The notes: generated by a model not told the origin, from the letters alone. A DNA stretch of 64,000 nt from Kingdonia uniflora (GCA_014058105.1 JACGCM010000779.1:2728001-2792000), one strand, 5' to 3'. Shown: positions 10,738 to 22,012, numbered from the stretch's first letter. Numbers and translations are program-made.

Positions 10738-11109
10738 AAACAAATATTTTTGTATTCTGTATTTTATTTTTTTTAAAGCATTGTACCCTATTTTTGTTAT
10801 TTTGGAGAAAATAAAAAGAATTTTCTCTAATTGGAAGTCTGAAAGCCTAGGGGACTTTATCATATGCTATTATAATGTACAAAAAAATGTGTATATACCT
10901 GTAAAAATGGTAAACTCGTATGACAAAAATAATAATGTATTAACCAAGCTGAAGTTTAGAGATAAATATCTTTGTTATTAGAGTGGATAACTATAACAGC
11001 TTGGAGGGTTATCAAGTATTATCTTCATGGCATAAAAAATGAGATTTCATTATCTCGTACTCTGTATTCATAAATACAGGGAGTAGATCAAAGTGTTAAA
11101 TCAGTGAAC

Positions 11110-11481
11110 ATGGTAGGCACTCGTTCTCAGAGGGTTTATCATGCGGCTGAGGGTCGTTTGGAGATAAAGGTAGTAGAAGCTCATGAATAGTTGTTTAGGC
11201 GGACCGGGAATTATGCCGAGCTACCTGTATCTGTGTTACAACTCGAAGGATTGAGTACAAGGGATAAAGATATCGAGCTGGATCAACATCTTTTGAGTGA
11301 GGCTCTTCGTGACATGATTACCGATCCTGAAGCTCAAAAAATTACTATAAGATATATTACTTTGGATGAGATAGCTAAGGAGGATGAAATGATTGATGGT
11401 GGTGATGTGATCAGATGTGGTGATGGAGATCATTTAGGATGTTTAAGATGCAATTATTTTTTAGAGCTTGTTTGTATTTAG
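11110..11481 (+). pseudogene. Accessory ORF B of the large gypsy element (antisense to pol)
   Basis: ATG at 11110 starts MVGTRSQRVYHAAEGRLEIK. One in-frame TAG lies at 11188-11190, after which the same frame runs open to TAG at 11479-11481, so a single nonsense change separates it from a 123-residue ORF. Conserved parts shared with the minus-strand copy at 6134-5783 are the N-terminal MVxTRSxRxYHxxEGRL, an EAQK segment, ED-x-x-I-x-GGxxIRCG and a LGC motif near the end. The start motif MVxTR is also found in ORF A, so A and B may be ancient duplicates. It has no recognised domain. Confidence 0.6.
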
Positions 11482-11855
11482 GTCAAAATTTTGTAATTGG
11501 GTTTATATGAAAATAAAATTTGTTGTTTGACTTTGCGTATTTATCGCCATGTTTTGTAGGTTATGTTCGGATTTTTTGAAATTTGAATTTTGCAAGCATG
11601 TGTAGTGTCTATTATTCTAGTATAAATAAATTTGGTTTGTTATTGAAATCTTGATATCAGTAGTTTAAGATAAAGGATGGAATTTATAGTTCGAGTGCAT
11701 TGTGCAGTAAGTATTGTTATAATGGATGTGGGGAGATCTGAGAGGAGGATGATTAGGACAGTGAAAGATATATTTAATGATAGGTGTGGTGGTAATGATG
11801 AAAGAGTGTGTCTCCCCAAAAGGCATGAGTGGACTGATTGTAGCAGTGGAAGAGA

Positions 11856-11880
11856 CACCTCGGTTGAAAAACCGAGGGTG
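11856..11880 (+). other. Hairpin (cctcggtt-gaaa-aaccgagg)
   Basis: The bases cctcggtt and aaccgagg form a perfect 8-bp stem with a 4-base gaaa loop, extended by cac/gtg across one bulged g. It lies about 35 bp before a TATA-like box and about 150 bp before the ATG proposed for gene C. The inner element has a different 9-bp hairpin at a similar place (21835-21860). Confidence 0.5.
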
Positions 11881-11911
11881 GCTTACACGAGTTCTCATAA
11901 TTGTCAGTGGT

Positions 11912-11932
11912 TATAAAAAAATCTTTAAATAC
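11912..11932 (+). promoter_or_regulatory. Candidate internal promoter for accessory gene C
   Basis: TATAAAA at 11912-11918 and tttaaata at 11925-11932 are followed by a pyrimidine-rich leader (ctcgttcccttccttcttc) and, about 110 bp on, the ATG at 12026. The layout matches a plant RNA polymerase II core promoter on the strand opposite to pol. This is inferred from motifs only. Confidence 0.35.
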
Positions 11933-12025
11933 TCGTTCCCTTCCTTCTTCAAAACTTTTACAAAAAATAGATAGAAGAAGATCTATAAAAAAAATGTTTG
12001 TAGAGATCTAGTAGAGAAAAACCCA

Positions 12026-14401
12026 ATGTATAATCCATGTGTTCAGAGGGAAGAAGAATTTGCTCATAAGGAAGAGGATAATCTTTTGTTATTGGGGCCT
12101 GTTGTGAAAGAAGAAGCGTTTGCTGTACCAGATTCATCCTCTACCATTGGAGGTTAGTGGTTTTTGTATGATTTTCGTACTTTCGGGTGGATTTGATTGC
12201 TCTTATGTTGTTTTGATAATTTCCCTCTTCTTCTTTTTTTAATTTTGAAAGTTTACTATATTGGGAAACTATTTGCATTGTACTATAGAAAATGAGTACT
12301 GTGGAAACAAAATAAAATTTTCCTTCATTTATTTTATTTATTTAACCAAATGAATCACACAAAAAATATAGAATTTAATCAATATATCTGGCCTTCTATA
12401 TAGGTGTAGATGCGTGCAAAAGATTTAGTAGATGGATCCTTTTGTTTTGAGCTCCTCGTTCAAGATGGATCCTTCCACCTCAGGTCGCTCTATTGCAGAG
12501 GATAATGTAGGGCCTGAGGGTGCAAACTCTATGGGGGGCGAGCTTAGAAATAATAGATCGACTAATGTAGTTTTGTATGTCGAGGAAGAGGAAGTCAATT
12601 CAGAGAGGAGTGGAGAAGAGCAGGTCGAGTTTCCAGATTTCTCTGGCATACGACTTAGGTATCCTGAAGGTACAGATATTTGGAGGGAGTTCTGGAAATG
12701 GAAGCGTTGTGAAAAGGAAGTATGGAGTGGTGTGATAGAGTATAGGGGTAGGTCGTTTATGGAGTATTTTGACGAGAATGGAGATAGCCTTTTTTTCCTG
12801 CTGCCTGATTTGGAGTTCGAGAAAACTCGCAGGGGTATTCCTGAGTCTGCTTCCCTTGAGTATTTCAGCAGGGATGAGTTAAAGGACATTAAGGATGGTT
12901 TTTTGTACTATCTCGCCCAGTTCGAATACGGGTTAACCGTTCCTTTGAGCAATATTGCAAAAGGTATTATGAATGGGGTTAATGACTATCCTGCTCAGAC
13001 GAATGGTAATATGTATGAGGTTATATATGTTTGTGAAGAGTTGAATGAGAAGTGGTCTGTTGAGGGGAATGAGAGAAGGTTAACTACCTTAAATGTGGTA
13101 AAATTTTATAATGTGAAGTTTTTCAGCTCCACTGGGGGTGCTTATTTCTCTTCTATCTCTTCTCGACCTCTTTTCTTTGACTTAGACTCTACGGAGAAAG
13201 TTTGGAATGATAATCTATTGTGGGTGAGAGGGGAGTGCTTACAGCGAGCTGATGAGGTTGCACTGCCTCTTTCATATAAATTGCTTAAGGAATGTAAGTA
13301 GATCTACTAACTTCGACCTGAATATATAATTAGTATCCTGTGTATTGATAATGTACTATTTGGTATGTAGATCCTCGGTGTACTATGAGCAAATAAGAAT
13401 CATTGATTAATATAGCAGCCCAAGAAGGAACCGAGCTTGAAGCGGTGTTGGGTGAGCTTGAGATGAGAAGGACTAAGAGGGTCAACAACAAATCTTAAAA
13501 GGTTCAAAAAGCTCAAGCTAAGAGGAAAATGGTAGGCACAAGCTCGACTTCAGGAGACCTTCCCATTCCTGTGCCCGAGCACCCAGAAGTTGAACCAATG
13601 GCGTTTAAGCCACGGCCTGCAATGAGCGATTCGGCTGATATTAATCGTAGGGTGTTTATAAAGAGAAGCGAGAAAACCATCATTTTATTTGCCAGAGTTG
13701 GCACAGATTCAAAGTTGTCAACTAGTTCCAAGAGGAGTAGATTAGCAGACAACTCTCCACCTGCTACTAGAAACGAGCTAAAAAGGCCATGGTGGAAACA
13801 AGCAAGGGTGATGAGATGCTCGCCCTGGAAGGAAGGTTTAAAGTTATTGCACTGGCCGGTCATGTTGAAGTACAAGCTAAGATGGAGCTCAAGAATTCAA
13901 GGGTATGTTGGACATCGTTAGATTTTGCTCATATTTTTGTTTTTGACTTGATTTTATATATGTTGTGTACAGGTTTCCCACGCTTTGAAAGGCCTCTGCC
14001 TTAGTTTGGGGGGAGGGATTACAAAGTGGGAGAAGGACTAGGCTTGGGAGAAAGCCAAGCTGAAAGAGGAGAAGACCCGCTCGATTATGGAGGTTGAGGC
14101 TTTAAGGGCCTCCTTTCAAGAAATAGTGGGCAAGCTCAGGAGAGAGTCCACTCAAAAGATCAAGCAACTGACTTCTATTGGGGACAACCTTGCCCAACAA
14201 TAGCAGGATGATGGCTACGTTGAGGCCGAAGTGATAGCTATCATGGAAGGACAATATGCAGATGTTCTGGTGCTATATGGAGAGGAGGAGACTGAAACAG
14301 GGAGAACTCAACCTCAAGAGGTTATTTCAGGGCTGGGAAATGTCACCACAACTACGCAGGACAACAACCAGGAAGGGGAAGACCGAGAGCAGGTAGATTA
14401 G
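12026..14401 (+). pseudogene. Accessory gene C: Transposase_28-like protein with introns (antisense to pol)
   Basis: Proposed exons are 12026-12152 (MYNPCVQREEEFAHKEED start, donor gttagt), about 12433-13293, 13371-13902 and 13973-14401. Exon 2 is open throughout and holds a domain with YGLTVPLSNIAKGIMN, TTLNVVKFYNVKFFSSTGG and VWNDNLLWVRGE. It resembles the 'putative gypsy-type transposon' family (Pfam Transposase_28, PF04195) in its G-L-x-x-P-L start and following helices. Exons 3-4 encode a low-complexity linker and a charged coiled-coil tail (KAKLKEEKTRSIMEVEALRA). Introns at 13294-13370 (gtaagt..tgtag) and 13903-13972 (gtatgt..acag) are short and in phase. Stops in exons 3 and 4 and one frame change near 13780 make it a pseudogene. 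The role in the element's life cycle is unknown. Confidence 0.6.
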
Positions 14402-14524
14402 ATATTTATTGTAAAGTTGGTAGATCCTTACTTTGTCATTGTGGGAGGTAAATATTTATAGTATGATTGTATTTGAGTAATGTAATGGAACTTATTAATG
14501 TTGTTTTGATATGAAAATTGCTAT

Positions 14525-16193
14525 GTGTACGAACATAACAAACTCTGCTACAAAATTGAGGATTTAAAGAAAGAGCTTGCTAATGAGAAAAATGTTTCAT
14601 GCGCCTCAGCTCTCATGATCGGACGCACTGAGACTCAGGTTAGAAAATATAAAGAACTTAGTGAGGATCACTGGAAATATTTATGTTCAGCTTGCTTAGG
14701 ATGGGCTAAAGATAAAATCAAGAAGGATGAGGTAGTTAGGAAAGATAGGAATAGGTATTTGAAAATTCAGTCTTTCCTTCTTGGTAATATTAGAGAAAAT
14801 ACCCCAAAAGTAACCAAAGACCTCATGATGTTAACCATCTATTTAGAAATGGAATAGATAGTAAGAGAGGGTTAAATGAAGCATACCTTAAAATTTTAGA
14901 AGATTGAGGTATTTGTCCAAATTCCAAATACATAGGGTGCCTGGCCACCAAATCGAAAAACTTACAAAGCTGAAAAGCTAAAGAAGTATCAGCCCGTGTT
15001 AGTGTGTCAATAATATATTTATATTATAATATTGTAGAACATATGCGAGTGGGATGATGTATAATTTTTTAAATGAGAAATATATTTATCGTGTAACTGT
15101 GGAAATAATATATTAGAGATGGTGATATGTTGTGTAGGTTGTCAAGCTAGAAAATGTGCATCATTGTCAAAAGACACTTTTCGAACTAAATGAAAAATTG
15201 AACATCGATTTAAACCAGACTCGTGATTTATTGGAAAATACTGATGAACAAAATATGGAAATAAAAGTAAAAATGTTTGAGTTTCAAGGTTCAATGAAGC
15301 ATAAGGAAATTGAGTTGTTGAGTGTGCAAGGAAATGTGGAGAAGTTGAATAGCTTGTTAAAGAAAAAGGAGGATAACATTATGAGTTCGCAAAGTTATAT
15401 AAATAAGCTCATGGGACGAGTACAAAAATTGGAGGCAGAACTATTAATTGCTCGAGGTAGTTGGAATGAGTTGGTGGAGAGATTGAATAAGAAACATAGT
15501 GATGTTATAGGAGCTCAAGATCGCATAAAAAATTTAAAGTTGGATTGGGTTTTTGTTCGAGCTACCGTAAGGAAGTCAAATGAGCGAATTATAGATAGTG
15601 AAGAACTTTTTAATAATGCTCAAATTACTGAAAAGAATTTGAATGAAGTTATAAAGAAGAAGAAGGTAGAGTATTTGTTGTCACAAAGTAATGTACAGAA
15701 GTTAACCGATGACCAAGAAAAGAGCCAGGTCAAAAGGGGTAAATCCCTCGATTCACTGAAGGAATTGAATGGTCTTGTAGTGGATTTGGAGGGACTCTAG
15801 GAGTGAGAAAAAATTTACTACACAATGATGGGCAAACATTATTAGTGTATTTGTAGGAATTTTGCAGAACTAGCTATACCAAATAGAGATAGACTTGCTA
15901 CGGCTGAGGTACATACGAGGGAGATAACGGCAGTTATGGCATATTTTGTGGAGGAAGTGAAGAGGCTCGAGGAGGAAAGGGATGTACTACATGATTGTTT
16001 GGTACTGAAGGATTGTATCTGTAAGGCTGATATAGACCGTAGTAACTGTTTGAATAATATGGAGACCGACATTAGTCCTATTACGAGGGAACGAGTTAAA
16101 CTAGGAAGAGAGATAGTTATGGCAAGAGCAAAAGAATATTTATCATCTCAAGCTCCAGAAGTTGGGGCGAGTTTGTCTAGTGTACACCGTTGA
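14525..16193 (+). pseudogene. Accessory coiled-coil gene of the large gypsy element (antisense to pol)
   Basis: Three open segments on plus look like exons of one gene: 14525-14857 (KIEDLKKELANEKNVSCASA, then WKYLCSACLGWAKDKIKKDE), 15138-15800 after a tgtgtag acceptor, and about 15859-16193 after ttttgcag. The middle segment is a long coiled coil of about 215 residues with regular hydrophobic spacing (VEKLNSLLKKKEDNIMSSQS, VQKLEAELLIARGSWNEL). The last segment continues as KRLEEERDVLHDCLVLKD and ends at TGA 16191-16193. A missing donor after 15800 and two stops suggest decay. No catalytic motif is seen. It ends about 250 bp from the convergent end of pol. The inner element has no equivalent. 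Confidence 0.45.
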
Positions 16194-16439
16194 AAACCCA
16201 ATGTTTGAATGTGAATGTATTTCTGTAATTATAGAACTGGAATATGTTAAAACTAGTTTTACCATTTTTTTTAACCATTCGAGATTGAGTAGACATGTAT
16301 ATGTAGATATGAATGTAGATAATAGTAGAGATAGTAATGTGTGAAAAAACTTAAAAAAAGTTTTTATTGATGAAAAAAAAATGTACATACTGCTAGAGAT
16401 TTGAATCTCACTTTTAGAATGTTAAGAACAATAGTAAAT

Positions 16440-17480
16440 GCACCCTGTACTCAGAAAAATAAGGAGTTAGCGAAAGTATTTCTTCAGCCTCCTAGTGTTC
16501 CAAGGGCTCAGTATCCTGATACCGTCCTTTTTCATGAGGTAATAAGATTTAAGACCAGTTTATCCTACTACTAGAAATGGACCTTCCCAATTCTCAGCGA
16601 GCTTCCCAACATGTAACTCCTTTTTTTTTTTTGGGATTTCTCGGAGGACTAGGTCATTGATTTCAAAACTGTAATTTTGAACCCTCCAGTTGTATCAATT
16701 GGCTAGCACGTTATGATATCTATACAAGTTGGCAACAACTCGAGCTCGTGTCTCATCAATCCAGTTCATATTGCATGCCAACTCGAACCTATTTTCTTCA
16801 TCAGTGAGCTCGTGATCTTTGACGGGATGGTGTTATTCCATTTGGATTACGGCCTCGATTCCATAAGCAAGTAGGAATGGGGAACATCTTGTTAATTGCC
16901 ATGGTATCATGCGGTAGGCCCACAAAACATGTAGTAGCTCCCTTATCCAATTACCCTTCTTTTCTTATTGGAGTCTCTTCTTGAGTTCATCCACTATGGT
17001 TTTGTTGGTAATTTCGGCCTAACCATTGCTGTGGGGGTAGTATGGATTTAAGGGTGAATGAATGATGTTATATTTTCTTAGGAATGACACCACTTTCTCT
17101 CCAACAAACTGTGACCCGTTATCGATGTTCCCAAATAAATGAGATGACTTCTTCTTCTCGAGTTCGACAAAGGTACTGCTTCCACCCACTTAAAAAAATA
17201 ATCCATAGCTACGAGTAAAATTTTGTGGTTACCTAGTGTGCTTGGGAATTCTCCTACGAGATCAAGTGCCCATCGCTTGAAAGGCCAGAATACTTTACTA
17301 GCGTGAAGTTTGAGTGCAGGAGCTCGTATTTGATTACCATGTCGTTGACATGCATCGCATTTTTATGAGTATTCCTACACCTATTTTCTCATTCCTGGCT
17401 AGAACACTCTCTGTGTAATTGCTCTATTTGTGAGGCATCGTCCTGCGGTATGGGAGCCACAAGTCCCTTCATGTAAATCC
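16440..17480 (-). pseudogene. Integrase of the large gypsy element
   Basis: Minus-strand frames give the integrase core: HPYYPHSNG-x-AEITNKTIVD, with the last catalytic Glu retained, then ELLHVLWAYR and the plant gypsy C-terminal part (WIDETRARVVANLYRY, FEINDLVLRE). Upstream pieces include a YFFKWVEAVPL-type segment near 17190-17160. Several stops and frameshifts interrupt it. Integrase would insert the cDNA into host chromatin. It is followed, in element orientation, by the antisense coiled-coil gene instead of the LTR. Confidence 0.75.
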
Positions 17481-17593
17481 TTTAGCATTTTTTTAACATC
17501 CTGCTTAAAGAGGCAATTGAGTTAGGGTCCGGTCACCGATTTTTGATATAGAGTGACTTTCTGTACCGTATATCATTTGAAGTTTTCAACAAA

Positions 17594-18240
17594 TTATTTG
17601 CGTTCTCTTAGATCTTCTAGATGTGGCCCATCATATTGGTTCTTCTGGCAAAGATAAGCGAGGAAAGGCTTCCTCCAATCATCTTCCTCTTCTTTAATGC
17701 CCTCAATATTAATTACGTATATCGAAGTACGATCGATACTGGGGATTGAAATTACTTTGATTTGTATGTATCTGGCCTCTGTACCCAATACCTCAGTTAA
17801 TTAAGCTAAAGCATCGGTGTGATGATTTTCCCCTCGAGGAAAGTAATCGAGTGTAGCTTTGTCAAATTTGTCCATTCTATCAGCAACGAGTGCTGCATAG
17901 TCGACCATCTTGTCTTTCTTCTTGTATTATTAGGAGTAGTGATGTACTATCAGCAATGAGCCAGTATATACTGATAATTCAGGAATACTGATTTCTAATG
18001 CCATATATAGGCCATGAATCCATGTTTCATACTCCATTACGTTGCTTGAGGCTTTAAAATTTAACCTTATGGACTTCTCAATTTTGTTATTGGAAGGTGT
18101 TATTGGCACGATTCTTATCCCTAACCCAGCGGGTTCTGCGGATCCATTTGTAAGAACCTTCATCCTTTTGAGTAATCCATTTAGCTCGTTCCTCAAAAGG
18201 TTTGGATGGGTGGTCAACGTCATCTTCTTCTGTCATATCA
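17594..18240 (-). pseudogene. Second (archaeal-type) RNase H and linker of the large element
   Basis: Minus 18223-17930 encodes LTNGSAEPAGLGIRIVPITP, IRLNFKASSNVMEYETWIHG and YTGSLLIVHHYS. This is the RNase H fold found C-terminal to the ordinary gypsy RNase H in Tat-lineage elements. Acidic active-site positions are partly lost (TNGS where DGS is usual, TGS where DS is usual), so it is inactive. 17788-17594 is the linker before integrase (KEEEDDWRKPFLAYL). The same domain occurs at 4295-4560 and 26536-26900. Confidence 0.75.
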
Positions 18241-18399
18241 GGATTGTGTTCTTCCAATTCTAGATCTTTTACTGGGAAGTTAGCTAAAAAGTCAGCAACT
18301 ACTTGCCTTTTATCTAAGGTTCTCTATTCAAATTTGATCTCGTGCTCCCCCAAACTTACTGACCATTATTGTACTCTTCGCGATTTTTCCTTTTTAGAT

Positions 18400-18785
18400 T
18401 GAACTTCTCAAAGGGGATAATTGGTCATGACTTTGACTGACTGAGCTTGAAAATAATATTTGAGCTTCTTTGAAGTATAGACCAGTGTCAGGAGGAGTCG
18501 CTCTATTTCATAATATCTTATTTCTACCTGCGTAAGGGTTTTGTTGATAAAGTACACTGGCTTCTCAATTTTTCCTTTGAGCCGTATGAGGACCGAGCTT
18601 AGAGAATTTTTTGTAACTATGAGATAGATTAGAAATTCCTCATTTTCGATCAGAGTGCTCATTACAAGAAATTTCCTTAAATACCTTTTAAGTTTTTAGA
18701 AAGTTGCTTTACATTCTTCTGTCCAACCAATCTTCTCGTTCTGTCATCCTTTACCTCTTCGGGTTGACCAATGAAATAAAATAAA
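18400..18785 (-). pseudogene. RT connection and first RNase H of the large element
   Basis: Minus 18785-18680 reads like the RT-RNase H junction in shifted frames. 18662-18408 reads YLIVTKNSLSSVLIRLKGKI, EKPVYFINKTLTQVEIRYYE and LKYYFQAQSVKVMTNYPL, the degenerate gypsy RNase H of plant elements. The fragment begins exactly at the TAACC target duplication of the inner element, and the preceding part of pol is found on the far side at 31174-31460, so the coding sequence was split by that insertion. Confidence 0.75.
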
Positions 18786-18790
18786 TAACC
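18786..18790. repeat. Target-site duplication, left copy (taacc)
   Basis: taacc at 18786-18790 precedes the LTR start tgtaatgg at 18791. The same five bases occur at 31169-31173 after the other LTR. Confidence 0.9.
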
Positions 18791-19263
18791 TGTAATGGCA
18801 TGTTTTCTGAAAGGTAAACTTTGCAAATAGTTTTGAAAGGAAATTGTAACTGTAAACTTAAATACAATAGATTTTACTTGGAAACTCAGCAAAACCTGAG
18901 AAAAATCATGACCTCGAGGAGGATTTAGGTATAAAAATCCACTAATTGCTAACTATTACAATTACTAAATAGTAAGGATGTAAAAATGTGTAAGAATAAT
19001 AGAATTATGGGTCAGATTAACATCTACTCAGCCTGTATTTATAGTAGATATAGGCAATTACAAAAATAAATGGTTTCCTATTTTGGCAGGCAGAGGGCAA
19101 ACTTCGAGGATCTCCCTGCAATGGCTCCATTTGACCAAGTGTAACGGCTTTAATAGTGGGTCGAGCTCTGTAGCCGTAGGTGTGACATCTTCTCGAAAGG
19201 CATAGTATCTTCGACTAAGTTCTGTTAGCTTCTACTTGTCGAACTGGGAAATATGTTAATACA
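18791..19263 (-). repeat. 3' LTR of the inner gypsy element
   Basis: Begins tgtaatgg and ends taataca on plus. It aligns end to end with 30695-31168. Both copies carry atttata (19037-19043 here; TATAAAT on minus), a likely LTR TATA box, inside a conserved cctgtatttatagtaga context. Confidence 0.9.
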
Positions 19264-19279
19264 ATCGCCCCATTCTGGA
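19264..19279 (-). other. Polypurine tract of the inner element
   Basis: On minus the bases next to the 3' LTR read ccagaatggggcgat. This is purine-rich and lies in the expected priming position. Confidence 0.6.
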
Positions 19280-19489
19280 CACAATAGCTTCTTGTTGCGT
19301 CGAGAAGACATATCGGAATGTGAAAGGTTCTTGAACTTCGGTCTATGAAAACTGTGTTTGTCATTTCTAAGGTTAAAAGTTAAATGAACCTGGCAATGCA
19401 TGGTCCTGATGTGCATTAATGGTAGGATGTTTGACTGAGGTAAATGTAATGTTGAAAGTGACACTACAAATAGTAGTGGAGAATGATGG

Positions 19490-19882
19490 TTGCAATCATT
19501 GGTGGGCGGTGAAGGTGAAGATAGTTTAGATATGGTTTTGATGCGATTTCAAACCCTTCATAACGAGTTCGTGAGGCGTGTGATTACTAAGTATGAAGGG
19601 TTAAAGAAGCTCTATTTTGGTCGGCTATCGTTGTCATTATTTTATCCAAAACCTATGGAGCCAATGTATGAAGGAATGATAGAACTGGAGGCAAAATGTG
19701 CTGAAGCGGAGTTTTTCTTTCGGTGTCAGTATCACTACGTGTTACTGACGGTCGCGAAGTGCATTGACAGTTTTCGTGAATTAGCTTATGTGCATGTAGA
19801 AGATAAAGATGCTTTAGGGGGCAGAACTAGTTGTGGGGGCTATTCTAGCCATTATCAATTGTGTAATCCCTGCAGGTTATGA
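19490..19882 (+). pseudogene. Accessory ORF A1 of the inner element (antisense to pol)
   Basis: An open plus frame of about 130 codons ends at TGA 19880-19882. It has no good in-frame ATG at its left edge; the first internal Met is in DSLDMVLMRF. Conserved landmarks are KKLYFG, EPMYEGMIELEAKCAEAEFF, YHYVLLT and HVEDKDAL, in the order seen in the A ORFs at 10410 and 7426. It lies about 225 bp from the 3' LTR. It is uninterrupted, but the missing start suggests either loss or an upstream exon. No known domain is recognised. Confidence 0.55.
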
Positions 19883-20362
19883 GGTGGTGAGGTTATAGAG
19901 GAAGAGGGTGTGGCTATTTTTCCTTCGTGGAAGAATGTGTCACACTACAAATGTAAAGTGAATTGTAGGTTGATTTGTAATGTTTATCAAAGTGATAAGA
20001 GGTAAATGTAAAATATAATGTTTACTGTATTGTGCGAAATAAAATGTTGCTTTCTCTTCTAATTTTGCATTGACTAATTTGTATCGACATAAATTGTTGT
20101 AAATGTACGTCTACTCAAATGTGATGAAAAATATGATCTCGAAGAAAATGTCGAACTATGTTAGTGCGAATTGAAATAGGATGCAAAGTGGTATATTTTG
20201 ATTGTGTAGGGCCGGTAAGTGGTTCCCTAGGAGGTTGGTTTACTAGGTTATCAGGGTTTCAATAGATAGTAATTGTTGTCTTTGACTCTTAGGAGTTGTG
20301 AAGCATTGTGTTGTCGTATAAATACCATTTTTGTTTTGAGGAAGTCATGTACAATTTCCTGA

Positions 20363-20659
20363 GATGGTGAAAATGAGGGTGCAGGTCAGGGAGGATGCCT
20401 TTCTCAACTGCGTGTAGACAAGTATTGGGAGTTACTGAACTGGTGCTTTGGAAAACTATGTATAAATGGGCAGACGGTACCACCGGTGGAGCCCAACTAT
20501 GAGGGGATAAACAAGGTGGAGGCAAAGATGGCTGAAGAGGACTACTTATATCATTGCCAATTGCAATCTCTGAGTCCTCTAGAGCATGTCAGTAGTCTGA
20601 GGAACCGTGCCAAGGCATTGGTGAGGAAGGAAGACATTCTTGCTGCTCAAGACAGCTGA
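20363..20659 (+). pseudogene. Accessory ORF A2 of the inner element (antisense to pol)
   Basis: An open frame of 98 codons without an ATG ends at TGA 20657-20659. It contains CLSQLRVDKYWELLNWCFGK, VPPVEPNYEGINKVEAKMAE and YHCQLQSL, then LVRKEDILAAQ. It aligns with A1 (EPxYEGxxxxEAKxAE) and less closely with the A ORFs elsewhere, so it looks like a tandem duplicate. It may need an upstream exon for a start codon. A shorter related-looking stretch (DLLRHKELEVHSLCIN) follows at about 20996-21115. Confidence 0.5.
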
Positions 20660-21119
20660 AAGGCGGTCATGTTGGTTGTTGTGGCTTGTAATAAATGAAT
20701 AAACTTGTAGTCTATTGTTGACTGAAATAAATTGCTTTATATATTTGTCAAATTGTGTTATCAACCTTATGAGGTTAAAATGGTCACAAAGTACTGTTGT
20801 GTATATTTCATGGTTTTTTCTCGAATATGATGTGAATTGTGATTGCAGCTCGATGTTTGGATAGTTATATTATCGAACATTATTTGAATTTTGAATTGTG
20901 GGTACAACTGTCCTGAGAATATAGGAGGGGAATAAAAAAAGAAAGATGTGTTGTAAGTGGTTAGAGAATCAAATGGCTAGGTACGTTCCTGTAGGAGATT
21001 TGTTGAGGCATAAGGAATTGGAGGTACATTCGTTGTGTATCAACATTAAAACTGCCTTGGCAAAATTAGATATGATAGAGAAGATAGAGGGGTATATGGA
21101 CGGCCTGGAGCAGTAATGC

Positions 21120-21834
21120 ACAGGCTTGTTAGCGTTCAGGAGGCGAAGGGTTAAAGACTTCGAGAAGAAATGTGTTAGGCGTTACACACGAGTACACGAA
21201 CGGTCGTGAAGGGGTGCAATGAGCAGTCGCGTGGGGCTTTAATTCTGAAAATATCCACGTGGTTGGCAACTGTTCACACATCTCTGATTCTAAAAATATT
21301 TGTTTATGTTCTGACTCATTGTGCTCGTCTCTTGTGTCTTTGTGCACCATTGGTAACGTGGAGATTGGGGTTTTGATCAAGAGGGCCAAGCTTGCAAAGG
21401 CAAGGGATTTGGAAATGTCGCGACTGCAAGGTTAGTGATTGTTTTGAGAATTTTATTTGATAATGATGTTTGTTTGGATGTTTCGCGATTCTGTTTATAC
21501 CCATTGTATTTATGAACTTGAGGGATGTAATGTAGGAAGGAATTTGAGTTTTAGTTAGGATTTTGGCAGAAATCGATGAAAGCAGTTATAGGGTTTTTCT
21601 AAAATTTTACTATTATTGGATGATATGGGGGTACGGGTAATACTTGAAAGGTGTTGTAAATGATAGAGGAGTATTTGGGAGAGAAGGGCATGACGTAATT
21701 GATAACGATGTGGGAAGAGAGTGATGTGAGGTCGCTGGTGTTATTACGACGGGATTTTGGGGCTCTCTCTCGTTATATTTGATTTCATAGGATACTTGCA
21801 GTTGTGTTGCCAGAGTTCCTATCAATTGGGCCAG
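21120..21834. other. Spacer in the inner accessory block
   Basis: No coding similarity is seen on plus; open minus frames here look incidental. A few 10-20-base strings (aatgataggaggag-like) faintly recall the spacer before gene C in the large element (11760-11850), so this may be the matching regulatory region. Confidence 0.3.
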
Positions 21835-21860
21835 ATTTTACGCCGGAGAGAGCGTAAAAT
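21835..21860 (+). other. Hairpin (attttacgc-gcgtaaaat)
   Basis: A perfect 9-bp stem, attttacgc with gcgtaaaat, encloses an 8-base loop (cggagaga). It lies upstream of the TATA-like box and ATG of the inner gene C. Confidence 0.5.
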
Positions 21861-22005
21861 TGAAATTTTTGGATTCAGCTCTTTATGGCAGGAAACTCTG
21901 TGGCTAATGAAGTGTCTTCGAGAAGTTATGTAGTTCTTGAACACTCGAGTAGATATGTTATGGACATAAAATAGTTCTCGATGTTAGGACTTGGCAAAAT
22001 TTTGA

Positions 22006-22012
22006 TATAAAA
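22006..22012 (+). promoter_or_regulatory. Candidate TATA box for inner gene C
   Basis: TATAAAA at 22006-22012 lies about 175 bp before ATG 22183 on the strand opposite to pol, mirroring the arrangement in the large element. Motif-based only. Confidence 0.3.

Noticed and set aside
12425..12889. Minus-strand frame of 154 codons opposite gene C exon 2
   Set aside because: It mirrors the coding plus strand, has no family motifs, and the plus frame has conserved counterparts in the inner element.
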